Shown: piece after piece, positions 22,957 through 32,007 of the stretch | How positions within the stretch are numbered: position 1 is the first letter of the stretch | How the letters are laid out: every line of letters begins with the position of its first letter | Source: an uncultured Erythrobacter sp. | GTDB taxonomy: Bacteria > Pseudomonadota > Alphaproteobacteria > Sphingomonadales > Sphingomonadaceae | Length of the DNA stretch: 64,000 nt | Direction of reading: 5' to 3' | Assembly (NCBI RefSeq): GCF_947492365.1 | Contig: NZ_CANLMB010000001.1 | Coordinates: 2,160,874 to 2,224,873, forward strand | Notes under the pieces: generated by a model | Seen by the model: the letters and a program-made list of their open reading frames with translations, nothing else | Told to the model about the DNA's origin: nothing | The model's database searches: none | Translations under genes and position numbers: made by a program

Positions 22957-23990
22957 TACTTGCCTCCACTAGAAGGGACACTGGGGCGCTGGACCGCGGG
23001 GCCACGGCGAGGAGCACCGCCGCCCGAACCGCCGCCTGAGCCGCCGCCCGAACCGCCGCCTGAGCCACCGCTGGACCCGTCACCCAGCGCTTCGCGGGCC
23101 AACTCGCCAATTCCGCCGAGCGTACCGATCAGCTGGGTTGCCTCGACCGGGAACAGGATCGTCTTGGCATTGGGACTGTCAGCGAACTTGGCCACTGCCT
23201 TGGTGTATTCCTGCGCGACGAAGTAATTGATCGCCTGACTGCCGCTTTCGGCGATTGCCGCAGACACCATTTCGGTCGCCTTGCCTTCTGCTTCGGCTTC
23301 GCGTTCGCGTGCTTCTGCATCGCGGAAAGCGGCTTCGCGGCGGCCTTCTGCTTCGAGGATCGCGGATTGCTTTTCGCCTTCTGCGCGCAGGATGGAAGAG
23401 GCCCGGTCGCCTTCGGCTTCGAGGATTTCGGCGCGCTTCAGACGCTCTGCCTTCATCTGGCGAGCCATCGCCTCGGAAATATCGACCGGCGGGCGGATAT
23501 CCTTGATTTCCACGCGGGTGATCTTGACCCCCCAGGGCGAGGTCGCGTGATCGACCACCGACAACAGGCGGGCATTGATCTCGTCGCGCTTCGACAGCGT
23601 CTCATCGAGGTCCATCGAACCCATAACGGTACGAAGGTTCGTTGTGGTGAGCGCCATGATCGCGTTGTAGAGATTGGACACCTCATAAGCAGCCTTGCCC
23701 GCATCGAGGACCTGAAAGAACACCACCGCATCGGTGCCGACCATGGCGTTGTCGGCGGTGATGATCTCCTGCCCCGGAATATCGAGCACCTGCTCCATCA
23801 TATTCACCTTCTGACCCACGCGGTCGAAGAAGGGGATCAGCAGGTGGAAGCCGGGATCGGCGGCCTTGTGATACTTGCCCAGCCGCTCAAGCGTGTAGAC
23901 ATAACCCTGACGCACGATCTGCACGCCCATGACGAGAAAGACGATGACCAAAAGGACCATCGCGACCAGAAACCAGTAAACCATATTCAA
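22956..23990 (-). CDS. SPFH/band 7 membrane protein (QmcA-like)
   Basis: The 344-residue protein has one N-terminal membrane helix (FLVAMVLLVIVFLVMG). An SPFH/PHB domain follows (GYVYTLERLGKYHKAADPGFHLLIPFFDRVG through VKITRVEIKDIRPPVDI), then a long Ala/Glu-rich coiled coil (AEILEAEGDRASSILRAEGEKQSA and on, residues 175-240). A C-terminal Gly-Ser run (about 300-325) rich in SGGG repeats ends the protein. Such proteins oligomerise into membrane rings and help with quality control of membrane proteins through FtsH or a protease. The Gly-Ser tail is unusual for the family and is encoded by a short DNA repeat that could vary in length. The gene is the first of the SPFH-NfeD pair. Confidence 0.88.
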   Translation of the reverse strand: MNMVYWFLVAMVLLVIVFLVMGVQIVRQGYVYTLERLGKYHKAADPGFHLLIPFFDRVGQKVNMMEQVLDIPGQEIITADNAMVGTDAVVFFQVLDAGKAAYEVSNLYNAIMALTTTNLRTVMGSMDLDETLSKRDEINARLLSVVDHATSPWGVKITRVEIKDIRPPVDISEAMARQMKAERLKRAEILEAEGDRASSILRAEGEKQSAILEAEGRREAAFRDAEAREREAEAEGKATEMVSAAIAESGSQAINYFVAQEYTKAVAKFADSPNAKTILFPVEATQLIGTLGGIGELAREALGDGSSGGSGGGSGGGSGGGSGGGAPRRGPAVQRPSVPSSGGK

Positions 23991-24142
23991 GCGTCCCTCT
24001 TACCCCTGAGTTGGGCGCAGATTAGCGCAACCTAGGCTCAAGTCCACTCCAACCGGCTGCATGGCCTCATCAGGGGCGAGCGCGCTTACCGATAGACAAG
24101 CGCGCGCTGGCTGGGCACAACGGCAGGCGAGGAGAGAGTTTC

Positions 24143-26296
24143 ATGAACAAGGCGATCTGGGCGGCACCTTTGCTGGTGCTTGGCGCATTGGGGGCGGCAG
24201 CCTGCAACGAAGCGATGCAGGGCGAGTTTCTGGGCGATGGCGTGACGCAGGCGATGCTTGAGGGTGCGGGCGAAGACCACGCCAACTGGATCACCCACGG
24301 GCGCACTTATGACGAACAGCGCTTCAGCCCGCTCGATCAGGTCAACACTCAGAATGTCGGCGATCTGGGCCTTGCATGGTTTGCCGATATGGACACAGCG
24401 CGCGGTCAGGAAGCGACCCCGCTGGTGATGGATGGCAAGCTCTACCTCACCACCGCGTGGAGCAAGGTGAAGGCCTTTGACGCAGCCACAGGCGAGCCTT
24501 TGTGGGATTACGACCCTGAGGTGCCCGGCGAAACCGGCGTGAAGGCCTGCTGCGACGTGGTCAATCGCGGGCTGGCGGCATGGGGGGAGAGCCTGTTCCT
24601 CGGCACGCTGGACGGGCGGCTGGTCTCGCTCGACCGCAATAGCGGCGCAGTTCAATGGGAGGCGCAGACCACCGATCCCGAGCAAGCCTACACCGTCACC
24701 GGCGCTCCGCGCGTGATCGACGGCAAGGTCATCATCGGCAATGGCGGCGCGGAGTTCGGCGTGCGCGGCTATATCGCCGCCTATGACGCGGCCAATGGCG
24801 AGGAGCTATGGCGCTTCTACACCGTGCCCGACGGCAATGAAGGCGGCGAAAGCCCGCAATATCTGCAAGACGCAGCCGAGACATGGAACACCGAAGTCCT
24901 GCGCAGCTCCGATGCAATCGGCGGCGGCGGCACGGTGTGGGATTCGATGGCTTACGATCCGGAGCTGAACCTGCTCTATTTCGGCGTCGGCAATGGCGCG
25001 CCATGGAACCGCGCCTATCGCTCTCCGGGGGAAGACGGGACGGGCGAGGGCGACAATCTCTATCTTTCCTCGATCGTCGCGATCCGGCCCGATACGGGCG
25101 AATATGTCTGGCACTACCAGACCACTCCGGGCGAGACGTGGGACTACACCGCGACCCAGCACATCATCCTTGCCGATATGGAAATCGGCGGGGAAGAGCG
25201 CGCGGTTCTGATGCAGGCGCCCAAGAACGGGTTCTTCTATGTGCTCGACCGCGAAACCGGCGAGTTCATCAGTGCGGAGGATTACATCCCGCAAAACTGG
25301 GCGACGGGGATGGATGAGAATGGCCGTCCGATCTTCAACCCCGAAACGCGGATTGACGAGACGGGTGAGCCTGCGCTGGTGATGCCGGGGCCGCTGGGGG
25401 GTCACAACTGGCACCCGATGGCGTTCCACCCGGGCGAAGGCCTCGTTTACATCCCCGCATTCGAAGCCGCGATGGTTTACGAACCCGAAGCCGATTGGAA
25501 GCCTGACACAGCGCGCGGCTTCAACGTGGGCTTCAACCTCGGTGCGGGCGATCTGCCCGCCGATATGGGCTTTCGCCGCGAGGTTTACGGCACCGTCAAA
25601 GGCAAGCTGATGGCATGGGATCCGGTCGCGCAGGAAGCGCGCTGGACGGTCGAATTTGCCGGACCGTGGAATGGCGGCTTGCTCACAACCGGCGGCGGTC
25701 TGGTGTTCCAGGGCAATTCGGGCAGCGAGTTCGCCGCTTACAATGCCGCTGACGGAGAGAAGCTGTGGAGCTTCGCCGCGCAGACCGGCATCGTTGCTCC
25801 GCCGATCACCTACACCGTAAATGGCGAGCAATATGTCGCGGTGCTGGCCGGCTGGGGCGGCGCCTATGCGATCACCGCCGACGGCGCGCTGGTCGATCAT
25901 CAGGGGCCGGTGCGCAATGTCTCGCGTCTGCTGGTGTTCAAGCTGGGCGGCGGCGAAGAACTGCCTGCCGAGCGCGAGCTCACCGCAATCCCGCTCGACC
26001 CTCCGCCTAGCCGCGCGAGCGCCGACACGATCGCGTTGGGCGGCACCAAATATGCGCGTTACTGCGCCGTATGCCACGGTCCGGGAGCGGTGGGTTCCAC
26101 CGTCCTTCCCGACCTTCGCCGGTCAGGCACGCTCGGCAATGCAGGCGCGTGGTCGGCTGTGGTGAATGACGGCATTCTTAAGGATAACGGCATGGTCAAC
26201 TTTGCCGACTCGCTCTCGCGCGAAGAAATCGAGGCCGTGCGCGGCTACGTGATCCACCGCGCCAATGAGGACAAGGCGATAGAGGGCGGCGAGTAG
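24143..26296 (+). CDS. PQQ-dependent alcohol dehydrogenase (quinohaemoprotein, type II)
   Basis: The 717-residue periplasmic enzyme begins with a signal peptide and an eight-bladed PQQ propeller. It holds the adjacent cysteines CCDVV (about residue 135) that form the disulphide stacked on PQQ, and the catalytic Asp in GETWDYTATQ (about 335). A C-terminal cytochrome c domain has CAVCH (about 640-644), followed by a likely Met ligand in GMVNFADSLS. Electrons from the alcohol pass from PQQ to haem and then to a cytochrome c. The RBS gaggagagag sits well before the ATG at 24143. The cleavage site could be a lipobox (GAAAC) but is not a strong match. Specific alcohol is unknown. It needs PQQ made or taken up elsewhere, since no pqq gene is in the window. 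Confidence 0.93.
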   Translation: MNKAIWAAPLLVLGALGAAACNEAMQGEFLGDGVTQAMLEGAGEDHANWITHGRTYDEQRFSPLDQVNTQNVGDLGLAWFADMDTARGQEATPLVMDGKLYLTTAWSKVKAFDAATGEPLWDYDPEVPGETGVKACCDVVNRGLAAWGESLFLGTLDGRLVSLDRNSGAVQWEAQTTDPEQAYTVTGAPRVIDGKVIIGNGGAEFGVRGYIAAYDAANGEELWRFYTVPDGNEGGESPQYLQDAAETWNTEVLRSSDAIGGGGTVWDSMAYDPELNLLYFGVGNGAPWNRAYRSPGEDGTGEGDNLYLSSIVAIRPDTGEYVWHYQTTPGETWDYTATQHIILADMEIGGEERAVLMQAPKNGFFYVLDRETGEFISAEDYIPQNWATGMDENGRPIFNPETRIDETGEPALVMPGPLGGHNWHPMAFHPGEGLVYIPAFEAAMVYEPEADWKPDTARGFNVGFNLGAGDLPADMGFRREVYGTVKGKLMAWDPVAQEARWTVEFAGPWNGGLLTTGGGLVFQGNSGSEFAAYNAADGEKLWSFAAQTGIVAPPITYTVNGEQYVAVLAGWGGAYAITADGALVDHQGPVRNVSRLLVFKLGGGEELPAERELTAIPLDPPPSRASADTIALGGTKYARYCAVCHGPGAVGSTVLPDLRRSGTLGNAGAWSAVVNDGILKDNGMVNFADSLSREEIEAVRGYVIHRANEDKAIEGGE

Positions 26297-26320
26297 CCGC
26301 CCACCCCCTCGCCTGTAGCG

Positions 26321-26728
26321 TCAGCCCGCTTCTGTGAAGAAGTTCAGCTCCAACAGCACATTGTTGGGGTCGGCGGTGAATATCTGGCGGAGGCCTGCCG
26401 CAGGCACCTCGTTCACCGTGTAACTGCCGCCGGACTGATCTAGACGTGCTCTCACCCGCTCGAAATCCGAGCAGCGCAAAGCGACGTGATGGATCGCTCC
26501 GGTCTCCGCGCCCGGATCAACCGCGCGGTCATAAGCGCGCGGGCAATCCACCGAGTTTAGATGCAGAATCGCCTGCCCCGCGCCGTCATACATCCAGCGG
26601 ACCTGATCAGGCCGCATCGGCGGCGGACCGTCGTGCTCCTCCAGATCGAGCAGTTCGGCATAGAAACGCGCTGTCTCACCCAGCCGGTCGGTGATAATGT
26701 TCACATGGTCGAGACGTTCGACAATCAC
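26321..26728 (-). CDS. VOC/glyoxalase superfamily protein
   Basis: The 135-residue protein has two beta-alpha-beta-beta-beta modules of the vicinal oxygen chelate fold. The metal-ligand candidates are His8 (LDHVNIIT), Glu or His in the first half, His about 79 (IHHVALRCSD) and Glu about 128 (LLELNFF). Members of the family act as glyoxalases, extradiol dioxygenases or isomerases; the substrate cannot be told. The start is GTG (GTGA overlap with the previous gene), so it is made from the same transcript as the DUF4198 protein and nitronate monooxygenase-like gene upstream. The grouping suggests a small catabolic or detoxification operon. Confidence 0.78.
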   Translation of the reverse strand: MIVERLDHVNIITDRLGETARFYAELLDLEEHDGPPPMRPDQVRWMYDGAGQAILHLNSVDCPRAYDRAVDPGAETGAIHHVALRCSDFERVRARLDQSGGSYTVNEVPAAGLRQIFTADPNNVLLELNFFTEAG

Positions 26729-27558
26729 GGCGCTTCTGTGCCCTCGGCCGATCGCGGGTTCGCGACAGTCAGGCTGGCAAAGATCGTGAGATAGTCTGCG
26801 CGGCTTTCATTGGGTGCAAGGACGCCCCATGTCACCGTGTAGAGCATGGCCGTCTTACCCGGAGCGCCAACCCTCACAACACCGTCGGCGCTGGTCATCG
26901 CGGTTTCCACCCCGCCTGTTCCATCAAGCGGCGCGATAGAAAGAGTTGCGCCGTCAAGCGGTGAGCCGCGCCAAAACACTTGCAGGTCGAGCGCGTCTCC
27001 TTCGCCCAAAGCAAAGGGGTTTTGCAGCGGCACTATTTCCAGCGTTTGCCCGATGGGTCTGGTGACGTTGGCGGTGATCACATCGCCCACTTGCAGCAAA
27101 GTCTTGGCGCGCCGCGCATATAACTCAGTGCCGTTCGCATCACCGCTTCCAGTTGCGGCGCGGTGCGCGGCGATGGCGGTCAGGCCTTCATTCTCGATGT
27201 AGCGATTGAACCGTTCGGCTTCGAGGTCGGAGCGGCTGGGATTGCTTTCAAAGGCCAGCACATAGCTGCCCGGGCGCGCCACGCTGAGTTGCGCGCTACC
27301 GGTCACGCCAGCCTGCGTCGTTCGAACGGCAGATTGCTGATCGCTCGCGCCATCGGGGCCGTGCAGGCGGAACGCGGCAATCCGCTCCCAATACAGCCCC
27401 CAATCATTGGCAGCCGCACCGGCATCGCCAATCTTGAACTCGATCAGCACGTCCTCGCCTGCATCGGGCGTATGATTTTCAGGCTGAAGCCAGAAATTAT
27501 GCGCCGATGTTCCGGTGGAAGCTACCAGCGCAAGCGCGGCGATCAGGGGGCGGATCAT
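26725..27558 (-). CDS. DUF4198 periplasmic protein
   Basis: The 277-residue protein has a cleavable signal (MIRPLIAALALVASTGTSAHNFWLQPE) followed directly by HNFWLQP, the N-terminal hallmark of DUF4198. These proteins are mostly beta-sandwich and are often found near metal (Ni, Co) uptake systems, where a conserved His after the cleavage site may bind metal. The middle carries LEIVPLQNPFALGEGDALDLQVFWRGSPL and the end VTWGVLAPNESRADYLTIFASLTV, both typical of the family. I chose ATG at 27558 because the signal peptide begins there; the frame is open ten codons further up. It lies 4 nt from the preceding gene and overlaps the VOC gene by 4 nt. No transporter gene is present here. Confidence 0.78.
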   Translation of the reverse strand: MIRPLIAALALVASTGTSAHNFWLQPENHTPDAGEDVLIEFKIGDAGAAANDWGLYWERIAAFRLHGPDGASDQQSAVRTTQAGVTGSAQLSVARPGSYVLAFESNPSRSDLEAERFNRYIENEGLTAIAAHRAATGSGDANGTELYARRAKTLLQVGDVITANVTRPIGQTLEIVPLQNPFALGEGDALDLQVFWRGSPLDGATLSIAPLDGTGGVETAMTSADGVVRVGAPGKTAMLYTVTWGVLAPNESRADYLTIFASLTVANPRSAEGTEAP

Positions 27559-27562
27559 CGCC

Positions 27563-28573
27563 CTATCTCCGGCTGAGAGCGTCTTCACATTCGCGCATCA
27601 GCTGCGCGACGATATCGGCAACCGGCTCTTCTGCCGTCACCATGCCCACGCTTTGCCCTGCCATCAGCGAGCCGCCTTCGACATCGCCGTCGATCACCGC
27701 GCGGCGCAAGGCTCCGGCCCAGAAATGCTCGATCTGCAATTGCGCCTCGCCCATATCGACCTCGCCTGCATCGAGCAGTTTTGCGACTTCGATCTGTTTG
27801 CGGGTGAACTCCTCGGTGCCCTTGTTCTTGAGCGCGCGCACCGGGATCACCGGCAGGCGCGGGTCAACCTGCACGCTGGTTTCCGCATCGCGGGCCTTGG
27901 CGCGGAAGAACGCTTTCTTGAAGTCTGGATGCGCGATGCTCTCGCTAGCGCAGGCGAACCGCGTGCCCAGCTGCACGCCGCACGCGCCCATTTCCAGATA
28001 GCCTGCAATGGCCTCGCCGCGGCCGATCCCGCCTGCGACGAACACCACATGATCCTCGGCCAGAGCGGGGAGGAATTCCTGCGCCAGCACGCTGGTCGCA
28101 ACAGGGCCGATATGGCCGCCCGCTTCCATCCCCTCGATCACCAGAGCATCACCGCCCGAACGCAGCAGCTTTTTCGCCAGCGCCAGCGTTGGGGCAAAGA
28201 CGATAACCTTCGCACCAAACTCCTTGATCGCTTCAACGCTGCCCTTGGGCGGGATACCGCCTGCGAGCACGACATGGCTTACCGAGTGCTTCTTGCAGAC
28301 CGCGATCAGATCGAACAGCATCGGGTGCATGGTGATCAGGTTGACGCCAAAGGGCTTGTCCGTGCGCGCGCGCGTCTCGGCAATTTCGGTGTCGAGCAGT
28401 TCGGGCGTCATCGCGCCGCATGCGATCACGCCAAAGCCGCCTGCATTGGAGATGGCGGAGACGAGATTGCGCTCCGACACCCAGCTCATCGCGCCGCACA
28501 GGATCGCATGTTCGCAGCCCAGAAAATCGGTTCCGCGCTGCATCAGCGCCTTGGTTTTGGAAAAGTCTGTCAT
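27563..28573 (-). CDS. Nitronate monooxygenase (NPD family, FMN-dependent)
   Basis: The 336-residue TIM-barrel protein has family marks VACGAMTPELL near residue 52, the His-bearing EGMEAGGHIGPVATS near 145-160 and AGGIGRGEAIAGYLEMGA near 178-195, the latter two lining the FMN phosphate. The enzyme oxidises toxic nitronates such as propionate 3-nitronate; some relatives are FabK-type enoyl-ACP reductases, which need a different active site. The ATG at 28573 (MTDFSKTK) is preferred over GTG two codons upstream. It is the first gene of a tight minus-strand set with DUF4198 and VOC genes, which suggests shared detoxification, though the reaction chain is not known. Confidence 0.87.
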   Translation of the reverse strand: MTDFSKTKALMQRGTDFLGCEHAILCGAMSWVSERNLVSAISNAGGFGVIACGAMTPELLDTEIAETRARTDKPFGVNLITMHPMLFDLIAVCKKHSVSHVVLAGGIPPKGSVEAIKEFGAKVIVFAPTLALAKKLLRSGGDALVIEGMEAGGHIGPVATSVLAQEFLPALAEDHVVFVAGGIGRGEAIAGYLEMGACGVQLGTRFACASESIAHPDFKKAFFRAKARDAETSVQVDPRLPVIPVRALKNKGTEEFTRKQIEVAKLLDAGEVDMGEAQLQIEHFWAGALRRAVIDGDVEGGSLMAGQSVGMVTAEEPVADIVAQLMRECEDALSRR

Positions 28574-28633
28574 AGTCACAGGCGATTACGAGCCTCTGAC
28601 GCGATAGGCAATGCGCTGTGTGCAGGCTTTCAG

Positions 28634-29644
28634 TCAGGCGCGGCGTTGTTCGGCGCGGGAGACGGCGGCATCGATCGCGCGTTCGATCTCGTCGCTTTTC
28701 GCCAGCACGCCTGCATCACCGCTGGGCGATTGGGCGCAAACGCTCACCCGCATGCCTCCGCCTGCACGCGCCATCACCAGGCCCAACTCTGCCTGACGCA
28801 GGGTCCAGTCGACATTCATCTCGGCCCGCGCAAGGCCTGCGCTGGCCGACAGTTCAGGGGTGCGGCTGGAGGACGATCCCGCGAGCCCGGCAAACGTCCG
28901 CAGCGTATCTCCGGCCCATCCGCGTGCCTGTGCGGTGTTCATGCCTCTCAGCAGAACGCCGAAACGCTCGCTATCGATCTGCGCTAGCGTGTGCCCGGGC
29001 AGGACCATGCTCTCCAGATATTTGGCAAAGCCCCACTGGATTTCATCCGCGGTGCGCTGGCCATATTGCATGAAGATCGCGCGCATCCGGTCCACCGCCA
29101 GCACCGCCATAGTGTGCTCGCCCTCCCCCGCAATCGCGCAGCGAAGATCGGCGCAGAAGGCATGGCGATTGGCAAGTCCGGTGAGCGGGTCGGTTAGAGC
29201 GCGGGCGCTGATCTCGCCTTCGAGCGAGTGCTTTTGCTGGACCGAACGCAGCAGGCCGAGCGCGCCTTGCGGAACTCCGTCATCATCGTCGATGAGGCGC
29301 AGGCTAAAGGCGTACCAGCGCGGCTCTGCAAATTCGTTATCCGCCCTCTCCTCTTCGGGCGCGGCTGACTTACAGACAGGAAATTCGATCCATCCATGGC
29401 TGACGCCGCCGCTCAAAACCTGAGTGACATAGCGCACCAGATCGGCGGTGTGATCGGGATCGGCAAAGTCGGAGATATGCGGCATCAGCAGTAACGACGA
29501 CAGATCAATGCCCAGCTGCGAGGCGTTGGCCGAGGCGTGCACGATGAACCCCGCACTATCCAGCCGCACGACGATATCGCCTGCCGCATCCTCGATAAGG
29601 CCGTGCAACACGCGCCCCTCTGCATTGCTGAAGTCTATTTTCAT
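28634..29644 (-). CDS. PAS-like protein with degenerate GGDEF domain
   Basis: The 336-residue protein has an N-terminal PAS-like sensor (about residues 10-150, GFIVHASANASQLGI, ending in FSLRLIDDDDG). A GGDEF-family domain follows, starting with ALTDPLTGLANRHAF near 160. The catalytic signature is lost: where GGDEF should stand the sequence reads DSERF (QIDSERFGVLLRGM). The metal- and GTP-binding residues are therefore missing, and it should not make cyclic di-GMP. It may bind GTP or c-di-GMP or act through protein contacts. The ATG at 29644 is preferred; the frame is open up to 29698. An AT-rich promoter region lies upstream and the next gene upstream encodes a PilZ-XRE fusion, so both may work in c-di-GMP signalling. 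Confidence 0.8.
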   Translation of the reverse strand: MKIDFSNAEGRVLHGLIEDAAGDIVVRLDSAGFIVHASANASQLGIDLSSLLLMPHISDFADPDHTADLVRYVTQVLSGGVSHGWIEFPVCKSAAPEEERADNEFAEPRWYAFSLRLIDDDDGVPQGALGLLRSVQQKHSLEGEISARALTDPLTGLANRHAFCADLRCAIAGEGEHTMAVLAVDRMRAIFMQYGQRTADEIQWGFAKYLESMVLPGHTLAQIDSERFGVLLRGMNTAQARGWAGDTLRTFAGLAGSSSSRTPELSASAGLARAEMNVDWTLRQAELGLVMARAGGGMRVSVCAQSPSGDAGVLAKSDEIERAIDAAVSRAEQRRA

Positions 29645-29882
29645 GCCGATTGCCCCCGGCTTGCTGACGAACATTGAGTCAAGCCGTTTTCTGGTCAATC
29701 TCGGTATTAGCTAACTGCTAGAGTAAAGATACTGCGTAAAACACGAAGTTCCTATGCATTTTCTCTAATTAAGTTATCTAAGTAAACTTACCTGACTAAA
29801 AAACGAATCAATTCTTAATCCGTTTACCATAATTCTAGGTCTTTCCATCGTGTTTATACGGGTTTACCGGTATGTAATACGA
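29645..29882 (-). promoter_or_regulatory. AT-rich intergenic region upstream of the degenerate GGDEF gene
   Basis: Between 29700 and 29870 the sequence turns strikingly AT-rich compared with the surrounding chromosome, with several runs such as taattaagttatctaagtaa and ctaaaaaacgaatc. No gene fits. It probably holds the promoter of the GGDEF-like gene and could bind a nucleoid or XRE-type protein such as the neighbouring PilZ-XRE product. The exact -35/-10 boxes are not clear. Confidence 0.4.
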
Positions 29883-30569
29883 TCAGAGCTCCACCATGAT
29901 ACGGACATTACCAGGATCCGTTCCGTATTGAGAGGCAATGCGCAGGCGGCATTCGTCGACCAGTGCCGAACTCGCTGCACCGGCATGGGCCTCGCTCAGG
30001 TCTCCCTCGCTTACACCCAGCACAGCGGCAATCGCGGCAATGCGTTCGGGCAGCGGGCGGGCCTTGCCCTTTTCCCATGCCCACACAGTCGGCTTGCTCA
30101 CGCCCAGCGCGTTTGCGACCTGCGCCAGAGTGAGGCTGCGTTCGCGGCGCAGGCGATTGAGCCGCATGCCGAAGGAATCTCCTATTGCCGGCCCAGCGGA
30201 TTGCGAGGGAGCTGGCGGTGCGACCTCGACTCCGCTGGCGCTGCGCAGCTCTGCCGCTGCCAGAGCAGCCTCGCCCAGCGCCTGCTGGAATGCGCAGCCG
30301 AACAGCTCTCCGCTCTGCCACACGATCTCAGCACCGACCGGGCCGAGATCAGGCAGGTCAACCGACAGCACCTCACCCACGCTCAGCGACAGGCCGGTTT
30401 GGATCAGCAGGCCTGCTGCCGAAAGGTTATGGATCGTGACATTCGCCTCAAGCCCGCCGGGCAGAACCCCGCTCGTTTCGAGGCGCATCGCACGGCGCGA
30501 CTGGCGGCGACCTTCGATCAGGCCGGGTGCGGCTTTCGTTTGAGGGTCCAGGTGAGCTTTCAGCGCCAT
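29883..30569 (-). CDS. PilZ-XRE fusion: probable c-di-GMP-responsive DNA-binding regulator
   Basis: The 228-residue protein joins a PilZ domain (about residues 20-105) to a C-terminal XRE-type helix-turn-helix (about 137-195). PilZ keeps RxxxR in GRRQSRRAMR and the NxSxxG element as NLSAAG, so the c-di-GMP-binding residues look intact. The HTH reads LTLAQVANALGVSKPTVWAWEKGKARPLP, with the usual Cro/CI spacing. A natural reading is a transcription regulator whose DNA binding depends on c-di-GMP. ATG at 30569 (MALKAHL) is preferred; the frame continues to 30677 without coding sense. Downstream on the same strand lies a GGDEF-like protein lacking its catalytic motif, with an AT-rich gap between. 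Target genes are unknown. Confidence 0.82.
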   Translation of the reverse strand: MALKAHLDPQTKAAPGLIEGRRQSRRAMRLETSGVLPGGLEANVTIHNLSAAGLLIQTGLSLSVGEVLSVDLPDLGPVGAEIVWQSGELFGCAFQQALGEAALAAAELRSASGVEVAPPAPSQSAGPAIGDSFGMRLNRLRRERSLTLAQVANALGVSKPTVWAWEKGKARPLPERIAAIAAVLGVSEGDLSEAHAGAASSALVDECRLRIASQYGTDPGNVRIMVEL

Positions 30570-30708
30570 TTCATGCGACTCCAATATGCAAGGAGCACAC
30601 GAAATCCGCCGTTTGTTCTTAAGGGATTCCAACCAGCAATGGTTAATGTCGACAAACCGCGCGCCCTGCGGTGTCAACCGAGTTAGGCTGGCTGGTTAGA
30701 CGGGCTGG

Positions 30709-32007
30709 TTATTCCGGCGCATCGAGTCCGTAAGCGGTGTGGAGCACGCGCACCGCCAGCTCCGTCTCGTCCTCGTCGATCATCACGCTGACCTTGATTT
30801 CAGAGGTCGAGATCGCCTGAATGTTGATCCCGCGATCCGACAGCGCGCGGAACATCGTGCTGGCGACACCGGCATGGCTCTTCATCCCCACACCGACAAC
30901 GCTGATCTTGGCGACCTGGCTGTCGGTGATGATGCGGTTATAGCCGATTGCCTCGCGCCGGTCCTCCAGCAGAGCCTGCGCACGCGCAAGATCCGACTGC
31001 GGCACGGTGAAGGTCACGTCGGTCTCGCCCTTGTCGCGGCCAACGTTCTGAATGATCATATCGACATTGATGCTGGCCTCGGCGAGCGGGGTGAAGATAT
31101 CCGCCACCGCGCCGGGTTTATCGGGCACGCGGGTGAGGATGACTTTCGCCTCGTTCTTGTCATGCGCGATGCCGGTTACAAGCTGGCGTTCCATCAGGCC
31201 CTTCTCCACCATTTCGTCCATTTCTTCATCCGAGACGATCAATGTCCCGGGAAGCTCGTCTGCCGCGACGGCGTCATCGCCGACAAAGCTGGAGAGGACC
31301 TGGATCCGGACCCCCTCTTTCATTGCAAGCCCGACTGAGCGGGTCTGGAGCACCTTTGCCCCGACACTCGCGAGTTCGAGCATTTCTTCGTAAGTCACCG
31401 CTTTCAGCTTGCGCGCGCGGGCGACGATGCGCGGGTCGGTTGTGTAGACCCCGTCAACATCGGTGTAGATATCGCAGCGATCGGCCTTCACCGCCGCCGC
31501 AACCGCAACCGCAGACGTGTCCGACCCGCCGCGGCCGAGCGTGGTGATACGGCCATCATCGGAAATGCCCTGAAAGCCCGGCACCACGGCAATCTCGCCG
31601 CCTTCCATGCTTTCGATCATTTCAGGCGCATCGATGGTCGCAACGCGCGCCTTGGCATGCGCCTCGACCGTCTTCACCGGCATCTGCCAGCCGAGCCAGC
31701 TGCGCGCTTTGCAGCCGAGTGACTGGAGCGTGAGCGCGAGCAGCCCGCTGGTGACCTGTTCGCCGCTCGCGACCACCACATCATATTCGGCCGGATCGTA
31801 AAGCGCATTGGCCTCGCGGCAGAAATTGACCAGCCGGTCGGTCTCGCCCGCCATCGCGCTGACGACGACCGCGACTTCGCTTTCCACGCCTTCGGCATTC
31901 TTCGCGGCCTGCGCGCGCACGATATTGGCAACGCGGCGAATGCGCTCGGTCCCCGCCATCGAGGTGCCGCCGAATTTCATCACTATTCTTTGTTTTGGGC
32001 GCGCCAA
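30709..32007 (-). CDS. lysC: Aspartate kinase
   Basis: The 432-residue enzyme phosphorylates L-aspartate in the first step of Lys, Thr, Met and diaminopimelate synthesis. The kinase domain has MKFGGTSMAG, GFQG and GRGGSDTSAVAVAAAVKAD. The last 160 residues form two ACT domains (VPDKPGAVADIFTPLAEASINVDMIIQN and VGVGMKSHAGVASTMFRALSDRGINIQAIS) for feedback by Lys and/or Thr. A TTG at 32007 is preceded by a strong Shine-Dalgarno (gtggaggacgca before TTG), so I chose it; the ATG at 31980 would cut nine residues ahead of MKFGG. It is divergent from ubiG across a 120-bp gap. Confidence 0.95.
   Translation of the reverse strand: MARPKQRIVMKFGGTSMAGTERIRRVANIVRAQAAKNAEGVESEVAVVVSAMAGETDRLVNFCREANALYDPAEYDVVVASGEQVTSGLLALTLQSLGCKARSWLGWQMPVKTVEAHAKARVATIDAPEMIESMEGGEIAVVPGFQGISDDGRITTLGRGGSDTSAVAVAAAVKADRCDIYTDVDGVYTTDPRIVARARKLKAVTYEEMLELASVGAKVLQTRSVGLAMKEGVRIQVLSSFVGDDAVAADELPGTLIVSDEEMDEMVEKGLMERQLVTGIAHDKNEAKVILTRVPDKPGAVADIFTPLAEASINVDMIIQNVGRDKGETDVTFTVPQSDLARAQALLEDRREAIGYNRIITDSQVAKISVVGVGMKSHAGVASTMFRALSDRGINIQAISTSEIKVSVMIDEDETELAVRVLHTAYGLDAPE

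Noticed and set aside
22960..23070. Short-period repeats read as a possible CRISPR or iteron array
   Set aside because: They are the Gly-Ser codons of the SPFH protein tail, not repeats with spacers. No CRISPR array was seen anywhere in the window.
24143..24220. Lipoprotein signal of the PQQ dehydrogenase (GAAAC)
   Set aside because: The residues before Cys are all Ala or Gly, a weak lipobox; a usual periplasmic signal cleavage is more likely.
24806..26077. Long open frame opposite the PQQ alcohol dehydrogenase gene
   Set aside because: It lies wholly antisense to a clear enzyme gene and shows no domain; such frames arise from high-GC codon bias.
27515..28987. 490-codon plus-strand frame opposite the nitronate monooxygenase and GGDEF-like genes
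   Set aside because: It is antisense to two recognised genes and shows no domain.
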